Below are positions 1-11,412 of a stretch of DNA of 64,000 nucleotides, in pieces. This DNA comes from Macrosoma leucophasiata (taxonomy: Eukaryota > Arthropoda > Insecta > Lepidoptera > Hedylidae): contig JAWQUS010000017.1 in assembly GCA_036365455.1 (NCBI GenBank), positions 9,362,001 to 9,426,000 of the forward strand, in the 5' to 3' direction. The notes beneath the pieces are model-generated. The model was given only the letters and a program-made list of their open reading frames with translations. It was not told the origin of the DNA and ran no database searches. Positions within the stretch are counted from its first letter, which is position 1, and every line of letters begins with the position of its first letter. The position numbers and the translations under genes are program-made.

Positions 1-229
1 TCTTTTGTATTTTTTTATGTTACACTAAGCCTGGGTTGCAACAACAGCTTTTGTTAAAGTTAGAGAAGGGTGTGAAATGTTACAAAAACTTTAACTTTGA
101 CAAATATTGGTACAACCCAGCATTACAATGCAACTGACAAAGTCAAAGCATTTAATAGTAAAAACCTTTGTTATGTTTATATATAAGGTTACCACTTACA
201 GCAAGTAAAATAATATTTTAACATCTTAC

Positions 230-477
230 TTTTCTCCTTTACCAGTGTTTTTCAAGAGGGATGTAACAAAACGATCAATTTGTACAACAGAGTAATCCGA
301 TAGTTCTCCAGTTATAAGTTTATCATTGAGTTGTGTGGCCAGCATTGCAAAGCTGTGGGAATGTTTACCATCAGACACAAGCAGACGGAACCTCTCATTG
401 GCACCGCTGCCTTGAATTTTTTTACTGCCCAGAACTTGCATCACTGGATTATCATACTGTCCACCGTTCATGATTAT
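230..477 (-). CDS. RPA1: RPA1 coding exon 2
   Basis: The exon starts after the acceptor TTTGCAG (478-484) with ATA ATC ATG and stays open to a donor GTAAGAT at 223-229, so it ends in phase 2 after GAAAA. It carries most of the RPA70N domain. No further exon is visible between 1 and 222, so the intron continues left of the window. Confidence 0.92.
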
Positions 478-930
478 CTGCAAACATTGACAAATAAATC
501 AGCATTATTTGTATTTTAGCAACAATGTAGCTATGAAACATACAAACATTGTAAAGACTAGCAAAAACAATACAGAACAGTACTCGTGTTTTTTCGAATG
601 ATTTTGAGATGTGAGAACTTAGCTATAGATACTAAAATTGTTTATTCATATGTTTATGACACCCAAATGTAACTTCACGTCTGTGTTACTCGAAGGGGTA
701 GGTAGGAGATAATGCATTCACGATTCGCCGGTAACATTTTGCACCATGTAACAGGCTGCAAGAATATTGACATCTTCGGGTACATCACCAGATTCCGAGT
801 GTGGCACTGGGAAGCATCCAGAAAATGGCAACCTATCGATATAATATAAAAAGAAACTGGAACATTATTTCCAGTTATTAGAGCCTGAAAGTCTTACCTC
901 GAGAGAGCCCTCCGAAAGTTTATAAGACAT
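230..930 (-). CDS. RPA1: Replication protein A 70-kDa subunit, 5' part (two exons, runs off left edge)
   Basis: This is the N-terminal part of the large subunit of replication protein A, the nuclear single-strand DNA binding complex used in replication, repair and checkpoint signalling. Exon 1 (898-930) encodes MSYKLSEGSLE and exon 2 (230-477) encodes about 82 residues. The two join in phase 0. The product resembles the RPA70N fold of animals: a start like LSEGSL, then RFRLLVSDGKHSHSFAMLAT and GELSDYSVVQIDRFVTSL, close to the fly motifs SDGKYFNSYAMLA and VVQLDKYVTSL as I recall them. RPA70N is the protein-interaction OB domain, not the main DNA-binding core, which should lie beyond position 1. 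The ATG at 930-928 is chosen because it matches the family N terminus and is followed by a good donor (GTAAGA). Identification is firm; the gene is incomplete only because the window ends. Confidence 0.93.
672..836 (-). mobile_element. tRNA-headed SINE family A, 3' fragment in RPA1 intron 1
   Basis: A diverged minus-strand fragment of the SINE seen nearly complete at 41377-41688. It keeps the family blocks GAAGGGGTAGG, CATGTAACAGG and CCAGAAAATGG. The tRNA-like head is missing. Confidence 0.7.
898..930 (-). CDS. RPA1: RPA1 coding exon 1 (start codon)
   Basis: A 33-nt coding exon: ATG, ten more codons, then donor GTAAGAC at 891-897. It was recognised because MSYKLSEGSLE matches the usual RPA70 N terminus and the phase fits exon 2. 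Confidence 0.88.
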
Positions 931-1160
931 TTTGTCGTTTGAATGAATTTCTGTGACTTAATTAATATTATACACTAGTTTCTAAGTATTTCTGCTGGAT
1001 TAAACACTACAAACAGATAGATAATTTTAGAACAAACAAAACAAATAGTAATCGCGGCCGTAATTTTTACTCATCTGTCATCGCGAAAACGTCAAACGTC
1101 AAATTTTGCCGCGAAATTATGCTTTGTTTTTTTTTAATAAGGTGGGTAAAGTAAAAAAAA
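931..1160 (-). promoter_or_regulatory. RPA1 promoter region with E2F-like site
   Basis: Upstream of the RPA1 ATG. At 1105-1116 lies TTTGCCGCGAAA, which contains the E2F consensus TTTSSCGC. A second near match, TTTTCGCGATG on the minus strand, lies at 1079-1089. RPA1 is an S-phase gene, so E2F control is plausible. No TATA box is obvious. The site is seen; its role is inference. Confidence 0.4.
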
Positions 1161-1464
1161 ACATTCAGCCTTTTAATAGTTTTTCAATGTAATATCTATC
1201 AAACCATTGTAAAATCTTCTTGTTCACTGTAATTTATAAATAAAATAAGCAAAACTAAACTTGTCCGTTATGTAAGGGAATTCAGCAATTGAAAAGTATT
1301 AATATTTAGTTAAAGTGTCCATTATTTGATTCGGTTATAATAAGATTATTAGGAAATAGTGCTTTGTACTGAGAATATTCGTTAGTTTTTACGGAAATTG
1401 AAGTTGAATTGAATTGAATGTTTGACGCCTTTGAAGTTTTGTGATATGCCGCCTTCATCCGACG

Positions 1465-1690
1465 ACCCGGTTAGTCCAGCGGTGTGAGATGACCGTTTGA
1501 TTCGAAGGGTCGCGGGTTCGATCCCCGCACCGGGACAAATATTTGAATGGCCTACAGATATTTCGGGTCTGGGTGCTTGTGTATGTGTTGTATGTGTACA
1601 ACGGCACCCACGACAGAGGTTTATACCTACTGTGGGGCTGTGAGTGTAAGCGTATTTTATTTTATTTATTTATTTTATTTATTATCCATA
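1465..1690 (+). mobile_element. tRNA-derived SINE (family C) with TTTAT tail
   Basis: 1465-1535 is tRNA-like: acceptor strand ACCCGGT, a T-arm GCGGG-TTCGATC-CCCGC at 1512-1528, and 3' acceptor strand ACCGGGA. The first acceptor pair is mismatched and no clean D-arm is found, so it is not a working tRNA gene. It is followed by a body (TTTCGGGTCTGGGTGCTTGT) of a kind common in lepidopteran SINEs and by a TTTAT-rich tail at about 1650-1690. Confidence 0.75.
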
Positions 1691-1788
1691 AAAACGCAAA
1701 TTCATAAAGGTTGTCACGTTTTTGGTTTTTATAATATGTTCTTTGTAACGCGTCAGTTTACGTTGAACATATATATAAATCCTAAAAA

Positions 1789-1922
1789 CATCACGCCTGT
1801 AATCCCTGAAGGGGTAGGAAGAGGTAAATGCATACCTACATGCAAACATCCTCCATTCGCCGGTCACGTTTTTTCAAACTCCGTGGTACTGGGAAGGCTT
1901 CCAGAAAATGGAAAAATCTATG
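1789..1922 (-). mobile_element. SINE family A fragment
   Basis: A minus-strand partial copy of the tRNA-headed SINE (blocks GCCTGTAATCCCTGAAGGGG and CCAGAAAATGGAAAAATC). It ends inside the SINE body. Confidence 0.72.
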
Positions 1923-3277
1923 AAATATCTCAACCTATCAACAGATTTCCCTGAAATCTGTCAATCTACCAACCTACCAGTCTATCATCAATCTACCAGT
2001 ATTCCAGTTGGGCGGTCTATCAGTACGCCAGAATTCTAACAATTATAATGTACCGATCCAAATATTCATCCATACGTTTTTAACTCCATCCAATATAATC
2101 CGAATATCAAATGCATACAAACAAACAAAAAATATATTCAGAGTTTTTCTTTAAAGATTTTATTGTTTTAAGTGAAGTAAGTATGTACATAAAGTGTAAA
2201 ATATAACAGACTTTATTAATAAATGAAAATTAGAATAAATATTAACTTTTAATTTTAATAAAAAAAAAATCAATATCTTCTTTCCAAAAACTTAGTAAAA
2301 GAAATTTTAAATCTCACACCCCTTATCGCTCAGTACCAAGTAGTTGACAGTTTTTGTATGGGTTACTTGGTATCGCCCCCTCCGTCCCTCGCGTCGCACG
2401 CCCCGCACGATTGCTCTGACATTACACCACAGAGTACATTGTATATATCATTACACGTTCGTTGGATGACTGTAGGTAATTAACACGTTCGTTTTCTTTA
2501 GACTGTGATAGAGGTATCTTTGCGTAAATATTTATCTAAAACATAATTTTTTATCACTAATCAAAATTACGTCACTTTTTGGCACAAACTGCCTTAAACA
2601 AACATGTTTCATACGACACTTAATGATATATCTATATCAAAAAATTAAACCAGATATTTTTACCTATATAACTCAACATCACATATTTACCTTTAATTAT
2701 ATAAAATTATTCAATTTAGAAAGCACAGTCAAAGTAAGACACGTTACGTTAGTGGAATGAGACGTGACGTATAGGAACTATTAAGCATAGTTTACAATAA
2801 AGCAAATATATTTCTAAAATCTGAAAATAAATATTTTAGTCATTTTGGTTACGTTCTCGTATCACTAATGACTTGAGGGAGATGTGTGTGCACTTGAAAA
2901 TAGCTCAGTTATACTTTTACCTATTTGACTAGTAAAAAATATAACATTATGTTAATTAATTAACTATGGCCCCGTAATAAATATCACAGAGATATAATAA
3001 CTTAGGTCCCAGGAGTAGCAAGGCATCAACAAAGCATTTTGATTAAACAAATAAAGCTATTTTTTCATGTGAATGTAAAAAAAATCAAGTTTTCTCCTCA
3101 CAATACTAAGTGCAGCTTTGTATTATTGTACTCGTATTTGCTACATATTATGTTACGATACTTGACTGATAATGATTTAGGAACTTTTTTGTATCTTTGC
3201 AAGTTGTTTGGCAGCGGGTTTGGTTCACTTTCTCAGTAATATAATAATATTAGTGCAAACATAGGTACATATGTAGG
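1923..3277. other. AT-rich intergenic stretch, no gene seen
   Basis: No exon-like coding signal on either strand. It holds a short GC-rich patch at 2365-2412 and a worn fragment of SINE-like family B at about 2965-3040 (block GGCCCCGTAATAAATATCAC). Confidence 0.6.
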
Positions 3278-4012
3278 TATGTAATGGAATTTCGCGAACA
3301 ACTCAAGTGGTTACCAATCCGCCTCCGCAGGAATGCACATATTCTTTCATTTCTTTACTATCTACTATTTCATCTACAGACCCTATCTTAAAGAACGTTT
3401 CCATTGGCTCGGCCTAACCCATCCTCTCTACCTTCGCTCTTCCGTAAATCTTATTCTTAAAATTCCTTTACATAGTTCATCTTTTGTGTCAAAATCCTTT
3501 ACTGTAGAAGCCACACGTGTATGGAATTCCTTACCCTTAAATATTCGACAAGCCCAAACTCTTGAGACGTTTAAAAATCGCCTAATAAGTTTTTACTACA
3601 CAAAAATTTAGAAGTTGTTGTCAAGTCTTGTAGATATGCACTCATATATAATGCTTTATTTATTTGGAATTATTATTATTTTATATATTATTATGTTATT
3701 CTATATATTATTAAGCACCTGTATTTATTTAATTATAGTAGATATTTTATGATATATGGTATTGATATTGTTATGTGTCTATTTATGTGTAAATCTTTAT
3801 TATTATTATTATTTATTTACTGTTCTATATTTTGATCTGTACACCCCTAACCTACTCTTTTACATCTTTTCCTCTACCCAAAGGTTGTCTGGTAGAGATC
3901 GCTCATCTAGCGATAAGGCCGCCTCTTGTGTACTTTGTAACTCTATTGTGTATTTCTTTGTATTCTTTACTGGTGTACAATAAAGTGTATTGTTGTTGTT
4001 GTTGTTGTTATG
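3278..4012 (+). mobile_element. Non-LTR retrotransposon (LINE) 3' end with (TTG)n tail
   Basis: The frame 3333-3611 ends with VEATRVWNSLPLNIRQ and ETFKNRLISFYY, the usual C-terminal signature of LINE ORF2 (reverse transcriptase) proteins. It is followed by about 380 bp of AT-rich 3' UTR, an AATAAA at 3979-3984 and a TTG repeat at 3990-4009, a typical LINE end. The reverse transcriptase and endonuclease domains are absent, so this is a 5'-truncated dead copy. Confidence 0.82.
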
Positions 4013-4071
4013 TAAAAACGTATGCATTAATATGATAAATATTTACTTATGTACATTATACACTCAGCTTT

Positions 4072-4318
4072 TGAATTCCATTACGTTACGGTTTGTGATC
4101 CCTTATACAATACGTAATGTAATGGATGTGACGTATCTCTGCCGGTCGGGAATCAAATGAGGATTCCTCATCAAATGAAAACTCCTAAATTAATGATTAT
4201 TAAAACTGTCTACTAGTATACATCATAACTTAAGAAAACATCTGACATATAATTATCTAAAAACAAGGTCAAACAGTAATATTACGTTTAAGAAAGCGTT
4301 TTCGTAATGGAATTTCAA
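4072..4318. repeat. Possible MITE with imperfect terminal inverted repeats
   Basis: Left end TTGAATTCCATTACG and right end CGTAATGGAATTTCAA are inverted repeats with one gap, about 247 bp apart. No target duplication was established. Confidence 0.4.
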
Positions 4319-4702
4319 TTTAGGCCACGCGACGGAGTGACTACTAAACACTGTTTCTTACTAGCAAAAATAAAAAGAAGGAGATGCTTCATGGGCTTAA
4401 ATTGTTGTTGTTTGACCTAATGAAACCATATTTTAACAGATTTTTCATCTGAACTTGATAAAACACGCCGTGACGTATTGCAGAATTTCCGCGTGAACGG
4501 CAGAAAATAGCGTTTTATTTAAATTTTTAAGTCTAGTCCTCTAAAATTATGTTGAATCTAATATCTTGATTAAATGATGTGTTCAAATATCAACCGTATG
4601 AGTACCAAAGACTACTACAACATTTTAAAAAATCACTTTGAATTTTGAAATCGTGGATGTGACACGTGAAATTTACATTGTTTTTATATTTCTTTTTAAA
4701 AA

Positions 4703-5045
4703 CGTAACTTCACGCCTGTAATCCCCGAAGGGGTAGGCAGAGGTAAATGCATGCATTCAAGCATACATGCAAACACCCACTGCTTTTAACTGCCTCAATA
4801 GCCTAGTAGTAGCAGGCCACTACTGCTACGCTGGAGGTCCTTGGTTCGATTCCCGGGTCGGAGGCTATCAGAGATAACGGTTTGAAATCCTTTATCTCTG
4901 GTTCTATTGGGATTTTTCCATTTTCTGGAAGTTTCCCAGTACCTCGGAGTTTGCTAATGTGCCCGGAGATGGCATCAGGCTCGCCACCTGTTACATGGGC
5001 CAAAAACGTAACCGGCGAATCGTGGGTGTTTGCATGTATATTTCT
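4703..5045 (+). mobile_element. SINE family A, near-complete copy preceded by an inverted piece of its own 3' end
   Basis: 4790-5045 reads in plus orientation from the tRNA-like head (box A-like TAGCCTAGTAG, box B GGTTCGATTCC at 4850-4860) into the shared body. 4703-4782 is the 3' end of the same family in reverse orientation, so the unit is a partial palindrome of one SINE. Confidence 0.78.
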
Positions 5046-5768
5046 TTTTAACAAACTCTTTAGCCTTTTATGGCCTAAAGCTATCATAAATGTAATTTTA
5101 ATTAGTTAATTCTAATTGCATAGGTTTTCAATGAAGTATAAAAATAACGTGTTTTGTATCAATATGTTAGTGATAAAGTGTGCGACACACACTTTTTCTG
5201 CGGACAATTTTTTTGAAATATTGCATATGCATTATATGCACATCCTATATGCATAGGGTGTGCATACTGACTCATACTGTTCGTAGTGTTCGTAGTTAAT
5301 GATAAATCTATGGTACGTACAAATTGAGGACAACTTATTTCTAAAATAAAAAATAATAAATACATTAACATGTAGGTACATCATTTCAGTTCATGTATTA
5401 TAATTTAATAATCGGGGTGTTTGAGAGTGTGCGTTATGTGTTATGCACGTTGTATATTTATTTTCTTCCGTTCTTCGCAAACCACTTTTTAACTCTGCCT
5501 TTTTTCCTTTTTTTGTTAATTATATAGTATTGTTCAGTGCTTTCCCGATTCATTAACCGTGACCGGATGTTTAACTGACAACCTCACCATTAACTGCCTC
5601 ACAATAATAAATCTACGGCCACACTACAATAATTGCACACTTCCGGACGGGAGGCAGGACCCCTTCATTTTTCGCTTCAATTGGTAGTTTCTACTTACCT
5701 ATTATAACTAGAGAAATATATAAATTCATGGGACCGGAGATCTTGCAATTGGTGTAAATAGGTAGGTA
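5046..5768. other. AT-rich intergenic stretch, no gene seen
   Basis: Apart from a short imperfect palindrome around 5222-5265 (GCATATGCATTATATGCA region), nothing can be supported here. Confidence 0.55.
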
Positions 5769-6129
5769 CAGTCAAGGGCAAAGATATGTATACAACTGTA
5801 GTTACAGGAAAATAAGTCATCATAGCAAGTTGCATAAAATTGTACGCGCACATATGCTCATAAATATGTACACATGACTGACCTCATAAATATGTATACA
5901 ACACGTGCAATAATAAGTAATCAACTAAAGATGCAAAATATAGCTGTCAGTTAATGTGGCATTAATATGTATATAAAAAGAAAATTTTCAAAAAAGCATG
6001 GTATGTAAGTATTCGAGTAATTATAGAGTATAGGTAAGTACCGTCGTGGCATCAGGAGAGGCTTAACCTATAGTGCTGGGTGTATACAAATGAAGGAATT
6101 CTGAACCGCATTGTTACTTGTGACTAGTA

Positions 6130-6704
6130 ATGTATCTTGTTTGACAATCGTAAGCGCTCAGCAAGTTGGTTGGACCCTGGTTCAGCACCCAAACAATGCC
6201 CTAAACGAAAACTTACCCCCAGAAAAGTGATGGTCATTGTTTGCTGGGCTAACGCGGATATAATTCATCACAGCTTGTTACCAAACGGGACGAACATTTC
6301 TGCAAATGCGTACTGTGTAGAACTGAACACAATTATGGAGAAACTTGAACGTCTCCAAACCAGCTTTGTTCAATTTTGCTCCACTGCTCCTGCACGACAG
6401 CGCGCGACCTCATACTGCACAGCAGACGGGCTCCAAGCTGCAAGAGCTGGGGTTGGAAGTTCTCCGTCATCCGCCGTACTCACCAGACCTTGCGCTTACA
6501 GTCTTCTATTTTTTCCAGAATTTAGAATAATTCTGGGCGGAAAAAAAAATCAGTACTTACCCGAGAGGCAGTACAAAGTGTCTTTGAAAAATTTGTTGCC
6601 AACCCAGCTGATTTTTTCAAGAAGGGCGTCGTTAAGTTACCAATGCATTGGCAACGATGCATTGATAAAATACGAGTAAATAATAAAATAAAATTTCTTG
6701 CCAT
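6130..6704 (+). pseudogene. Mariner transposase relic (frameshifted)
   Basis: The frame beginning at 6137 reads SASWLDPGSAPKQCPKRKL and KVMVIVCWANADIIHHSLL, the mariner region that normally starts with WWDPG or similar. Near 6345-6530 the reading moves to another frame: LHDSARPHTAQQT and HPPYSPDLALTVFYFFQNLE, which hold the second and third catalytic Asp of the D,D34D triad. Around 6535-6700 the frame shifts again (FEKFVANQADFFKKGVVKLP on translation of the third frame). The N-terminal helix-turn-helix region is missing. At least two frameshifts make it non-functional. Confidence 0.85.
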
Positions 6705-6733
6705 TACGTTTTTAGGAATGCGAGCTGTACTGG

Positions 6734-6765
6734 CGCGCCGAGGCTTGTACGGAAGCCTCGGCGCG
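6734..6765. repeat. Perfect 13-bp snap-back palindrome
   Basis: CGCGCCGAGGCTT (6734-6746) and its exact reverse complement (6753-6765) around a 6-nt loop. It is followed by GCTCGCACTTGGCCGGTTT, the 3' end of repeat family E. Confidence 0.9.
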
Positions 6766-7069
6766 TGAGACCTGCTCGCACTTGGCCGGTTTTTTTAGAT
6801 GAAGATGTTTAGCCTGGGTTACATAACATATTTTACGTTAACAAATATTATCAGCCACAAAAATAAATTAAAGTAGGAAATTCGTGGCAGTGCTCGCTGA
6901 ACGAGCTCGAGATCACTCTCGAGCTCCATCAACACCACCGCATTGTAATCATAGGTATGTATATAATTTACCTGCAGCTAAGTGGTAGTGGTAATATACG
7001 GTGGTAGAGCTTCACTGATAGAACTCAAAGGCACACAAATATCATGTGAGTAAGTAATATAGGTATGTC

Positions 7070-8090
7070 CGATAACCTATAATGATGGGTGTCAATTTAG
7101 GCTGCTGATTACGAAAATGGCATCCGTTTTTAGATCTAAGATGGCGCACAGACTTTTTTAATATGATAAGTGTGTCAATTTCGAGGTTTCTTGGTGTTCT
7201 AATTACGGAAATATCATAATTATTCAGATCCAAGATGGCGGACATTATTATTTTTCCAAATTTTGATGGGTGTTAATTTTTAGGTTTTTTGGGGTGCTGA
7301 TTACAAAACTGGTATACATTTTCAGATACAAGATGGCAGACAGATGATTTTTTAAAATGTGATATGGATATCAATTTCGAGGTTTCTTGGGGAGCTGATT
7401 ACAAAAGTTTTCAGATCCAAGATGGCACTTTTTTTCAAAATATGATATGGGTGTTTAATTCGAGGTTTTTTGAGACGCTAATTATGAAAATGACATCTTT
7501 TTTGAGATCCAAAATGTCGGACATAATTATATTTCTAAATTGGTGTCAATTTCGAGGTTTCTTGGGGTGTTGATTACGGAAATATCATCATTTGTTAGAT
7601 ACAAGATGGCAACATTACAATTTTTCAAATTATGATAATTATGTGTGTTTATTTTGAGGTTTCTTGGGTTGTTGATTACGAAAATGGTATTTCTTTTCAT
7701 ATCCAAGATAGCGGAAGTAATTGTTTTTGATTTGGATACATCTATATAGTCTAATAGCCAGTAATAGCACTATATATGGCCCAAGAGACCTCGAAAGTTA
7801 CAGGTATTTGATTTAAAATAATAGTTAACAGCCATCTTAGATTTGAAAAAAAATGTTATTTTTATAATTAGCACCCTAAGAAACCTTGAAATTGATAACC
7901 ATTTCATATTTTGAAAGAAAAAAATCTGTCTGCCATCGGGTCTGATAACAGATGCCATTTTCGTAATCACCACCCCAAGAAACCTCAAAATTGAAACCCA
8001 TAGCATATTTTCTAAAAATAATTGTGTCCGCCATCTTTGACTTGAAAGGAGATACCATTTTCGTAATTATCGCCTCGAGCAACCCTAACA
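7070..8090. repeat. Tandem/fold-back repeat block built on a ~95-115 bp unit
   Basis: A unit with the core 'GATCCAAGATGGCGGAC' and the word 'CGAGGTTTCTTGGGG' recurs at about 7133, 7228, 7325, 7413, 7505, 7598 and 7700. It then appears in inverted orientation (GCCATCTT-type) near 7830, 7930 and 8030. The turn is at about 7750. No protein is encoded. Confidence 0.85.
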
Positions 8091-8113
8091 GTGTCAATGT
8101 TAGGGTTGCTCGA
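8075..8113. repeat. Perfect 16-bp snap-back palindrome
   Basis: TCGAGCAACCCTAACA (8075-8090) pairs with 8098-8113 around a 7-nt loop. Confidence 0.92.
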
Positions 8114-8239
8114 TAAACATTGCTTACATAATATATTATCGTTAGGTACTTACCATTTAGTGAAATGTAAATTGGGAAATGCGGTGGTGCTCGTACGCCC
8201 TGGAGCTCCATCACTGAAGCTCTACCACAGTATAACCTA

Positions 8240-10179
8240 CCCGGAACATGATAACGGTTTTCATTGGAGAAAATCGATAACCACTTACTGGCAGGTCAAT
8301 AGGTGCTCACCGTACATTATCACCGATAGCAATAGCGTTATAACTACGTACCATTTTTAAGTAAATAAAATAAATACAAAATGTTATCAAACCTAGGGCA
8401 CACGGAACCTCGCTGTAGAATACCTTCCTTTGCCTAGAGAGGGGGGAGGTTGGGTGAGGCGGGGAAATCGGGCGGGACAATGATTCTGGAATTAATGGCA
8501 TCGCTAATAACGCAGTTTGCCAGTGTCAAGTAAAACGATATTTGGTATTCGTAATAAGCAGCGTAAAAGCAGTAAAAGACAGAGTTACAGTCAGTAATTC
8601 GAGTATAGCGATGGCTACCTTACCAGAACATTTACAATGAAGTTTTGTTGTGGTATAGTATTGGTCCCAATAGACTACCTTGTGGTACACCAAAAGAGAG
8701 TTTTGAGTCACGCTGAGTTCTGTTAGATATTTAGAAAAATATCCAGAAAACCGTGCAGTCTAACGTATTGTTGACATTGTTGACTTTAATGATGTATACA
8801 TATTTATGAGTTTCATGGTGTTTCTAAATTTATGCGTCGATTGTTGGTGACATATTATTGACCCTGTTGTTTACCTACTTTTCTTTCAAACAGTGTATAC
8901 ATATTTTTCTAGCTTTTGATGTTCCCTTATTTATGATACTTTTGATGACGTCTTTTTTTGAGACTTTGTGGTGTATACATATTTTTGCCCTTGACTGTAC
9001 CTATGTAGGCTTTATAGCCTCTTTCAACTTGCCATGCAGTTACGGCTGGTATATAATTATGTTAAGTTTAATGACCACAAGTAAGCTGTCCATAGGATAG
9101 GTAACTACATTTTCTTAGGTTAAAATATTGTTACCTACTTAACATAATTGTTAGGGCCATTCTGTAAAATTGATTATTTAGTGCATCGTTTTCTTCTAAA
9201 TAAATAGATAAAATATTTGGTGAATTGTTTTATTCACAAAGAATTATGATATAACAATACCTTTTATCCTCACATCACATGTAACTCATATTTAAACAAC
9301 AATATTTACAAGAAAAACATAAAAATAATAGAAACAATCCCAAGAGCAATATTAAATGTAACTTTTATTAATTATAATTATTTGATATTATTGTTACAGT
9401 AAAGAGTAAAAATGTGTAGATAAGTATGTAAGTATAAGTTAGAATATAATTCGCATTAGTCTGATTGGTAGGTATAAACAGAATAAATAATTCAATAGAT
9501 CTGGGTAAGTATTTAGAAATGTTAGGTTTTCTATGTACTTAAGTACTTAAGAAGATCAAAAACTCAGATTAAAGAAATTTAAGATAATCCACAAAAATAT
9601 GTGTACCTTTATGTGTATTTATGACGAATTGTAGGTCTGTGTTTTTTTGTAATAATTCTATGTGTGTTTTTACAGAAGCAGTCGACTTGTAACAATGTAA
9701 TAGGTATTTCATATTTAGCTAGTACCTACATATTTGATAATAAATCACATAATACTATAACGTATTCAAATATTTGTCAAATCAACAAATTAAAGTAAGT
9801 ACCTATAACATTAACGGGCCACATATTGAAAATATGGTATCCAAAAGTTTATTTGTCAAAGGACAGCGATAATTTTGTCAATAAACAATAAAATAATAGT
9901 TGTCTATTATGAGTTATAGGGGCTTTGTTGCGTTAAAGTTATGCAGTTTAAGGCGTATCGCTCATTGTCTCATTGATAAGTCGAGGCAAAGTCGTAAAAC
10001 GAGAGCGGCGAGTTGTGAGTTAAGTAGGTATGTAGAGTAGCGGCACTAGCTACAGAAAGCAACAGAATAATGGGCGAAAAGTCGTACTCATGAAGATGAA
10101 GGCAAAAACGGAGCCTACACTACGATTACAGCTCGAGACAAATACCTACCTATAATATCTGTGGTCGGATCTCTCTAAG
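8240..10179. other. AT-rich stretch without genes
   Basis: Includes the right end of the mariner-like element (to 8997). From 9003 to 10180 no coding exon, RNA gene or recognisable repeat is seen, apart from a GC-richer patch near 9950-10010. Confidence 0.55.
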
Positions 10180-10385
10180 TGAATGAAATGAATGAATGAA
10201 TGAATGATGAATGTATTTTTATTTCCTTGGTCCCACACAACGTTTACATACAATTAAAAAAAAATAAGACAAACTAATAAAAAGGGTATGGTTATGTGAA
10301 GCCAAGAAAAATAGTACCCATCTCAGCTATATGTCGCAGCAAATGCTGCAACGCTGATATTCTGATGGGCCCTATGTTAGATAAA
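10180..10385 (-). mobile_element. Probable LINE 3' UTR with ATTC-type tail
   Basis: On the minus strand a GC-balanced piece (GGGCCCATCAGAATATCAGC) leads through a poly-T/A region into a repeated CATTCATT tail (10184-10210). This arrangement is typical of insect LINE 3' ends. No coding part remains, so the family is not assigned. Confidence 0.5.
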
Positions 10386-10416
10386 CATTACGAACAACAA
10401 GTTTGAATTAAATGTT

Positions 10417-10485
10417 AAGGAGAAACATAAAATAACACATAAGGAGAAACATAAAATAACACATAAGGAGAAACATAACACATAG
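10417..10485. repeat. Tandem repeat, 24-bp unit, about 2.8 copies
   Basis: The unit AAGGAGAAACATAAAATAAC plus ACAT repeats at 10417, 10441 and, partially, 10465. Confidence 0.92.
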
Positions 10486-10604
10486 AAAGAATTTTAAAAA
10501 TATGACAGTTACATATACTTGACTTATTTAATTATCAGAATAAAAAATGCTTATCTTATCTAATATATGTGAAAATCCTATATCATACTAATTTCTAATT
10601 ATAT

Positions 10605-11412
10605 ATACACTCCCTGCCCACCCCGTAATGGACCTGGTGTGAAGTTACATACATACATATAATATATACAAGTATTTATATATAATGAATTAAATATACA
10701 TACAAAAACAAACATTATTGTCATACCTAATGAACACAAATATATATCTGTTTATAATACTTACGTGATTAGTTCGTAGTTTGAACATAAAAAAATTGAT
10801 AATAATAATACTTATTAGTAAAAGGTAGGTATACTTACTATATTGATTTTAGTAGTGTAGGTATAAGTAAATAAATATATATTGTATTACTGTTTTAAAA
10901 GTTGCTATAATAACATATTTTTGTTTAAAATTGTTGATTTCACATAACCAAACGCTATTACATCTACAGCTACTTTATAGAATTGACTGAATTGACTAAG
11001 TATGGTCAGAGAATCGCTAGCATTTAATTTTACCATACATTAGAAAGAGAAAGCTACATTGGCGGGTATAACGATAGATTTACCGGTCTGCCATTAGTTA
11101 GAGTGTTGTCTCATCTTAAAAGAACATTTACTGTGGGCAGTGTCGTAGTAAGTAGTACTCAAGGCAAGATTTAAATTACGCGCTTCTCAATATGTAACTA
11201 CGCTGTAGAGAGAGAAACAGACAAACAAATGTTTGTAAATAATGGATGTCATAGTGCATCTCCCTTAGATTTACCTACAACGGCATACGAGCTGCGCGCG
11301 TATACCTACATCATGCGCCTTTACATGCCCCTACAAAACATGGTCTGCTTACGAAGTATTTCAAGTCGTTAAGCGTCTGTTTATACTGAAACAGTAGTTT
11401 ATTATATAGTAC
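10605..11412. other. AT-rich stretch with a SINE 3'-end fragment
   Basis: 10605-10655 (CCTGCCCACCCCGTAATGGA then CCTGGTGTGAAGTTAC) matches the 3' end of another SINE family also seen at 29240-29340 and 52505-52610. The rest, to 11412, shows nothing that can be annotated. Confidence 0.55.

Larger units (their letters stand above)
5769..8997. mobile_element. Mariner-like element with TA target duplication, interrupted by a fold-back block
   Basis: The ends are inverted repeats: CAGTCAAGGGCAAAGATATG at 5769 and its reverse complement, with minor changes, ending at 8997. Each is flanked by TA (5767-5768; 8998-8999). Inside both ends the word ATATGTATACA recurs (near 5785, 5864, 5888, 5966 on the left; 8795, 8893, 8972 on the right). 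A mariner transposase relic lies inside the left half. The 3.2-kb size is explained by a nested repeat block at 6880-8240. Alternatively, these are two separate MITEs of the same family in opposite orientation. Confidence 0.6.

Noticed and set aside
1547..1954. Plus-strand frame of 135 codons
   Set aside because: It runs through the tail of one SINE into a fragment of another; no coding character.
10417..10485. Possible CRISPR-like array
   Set aside because: Three adjacent 24-bp units without spacers in an animal genome: a plain tandem repeat.
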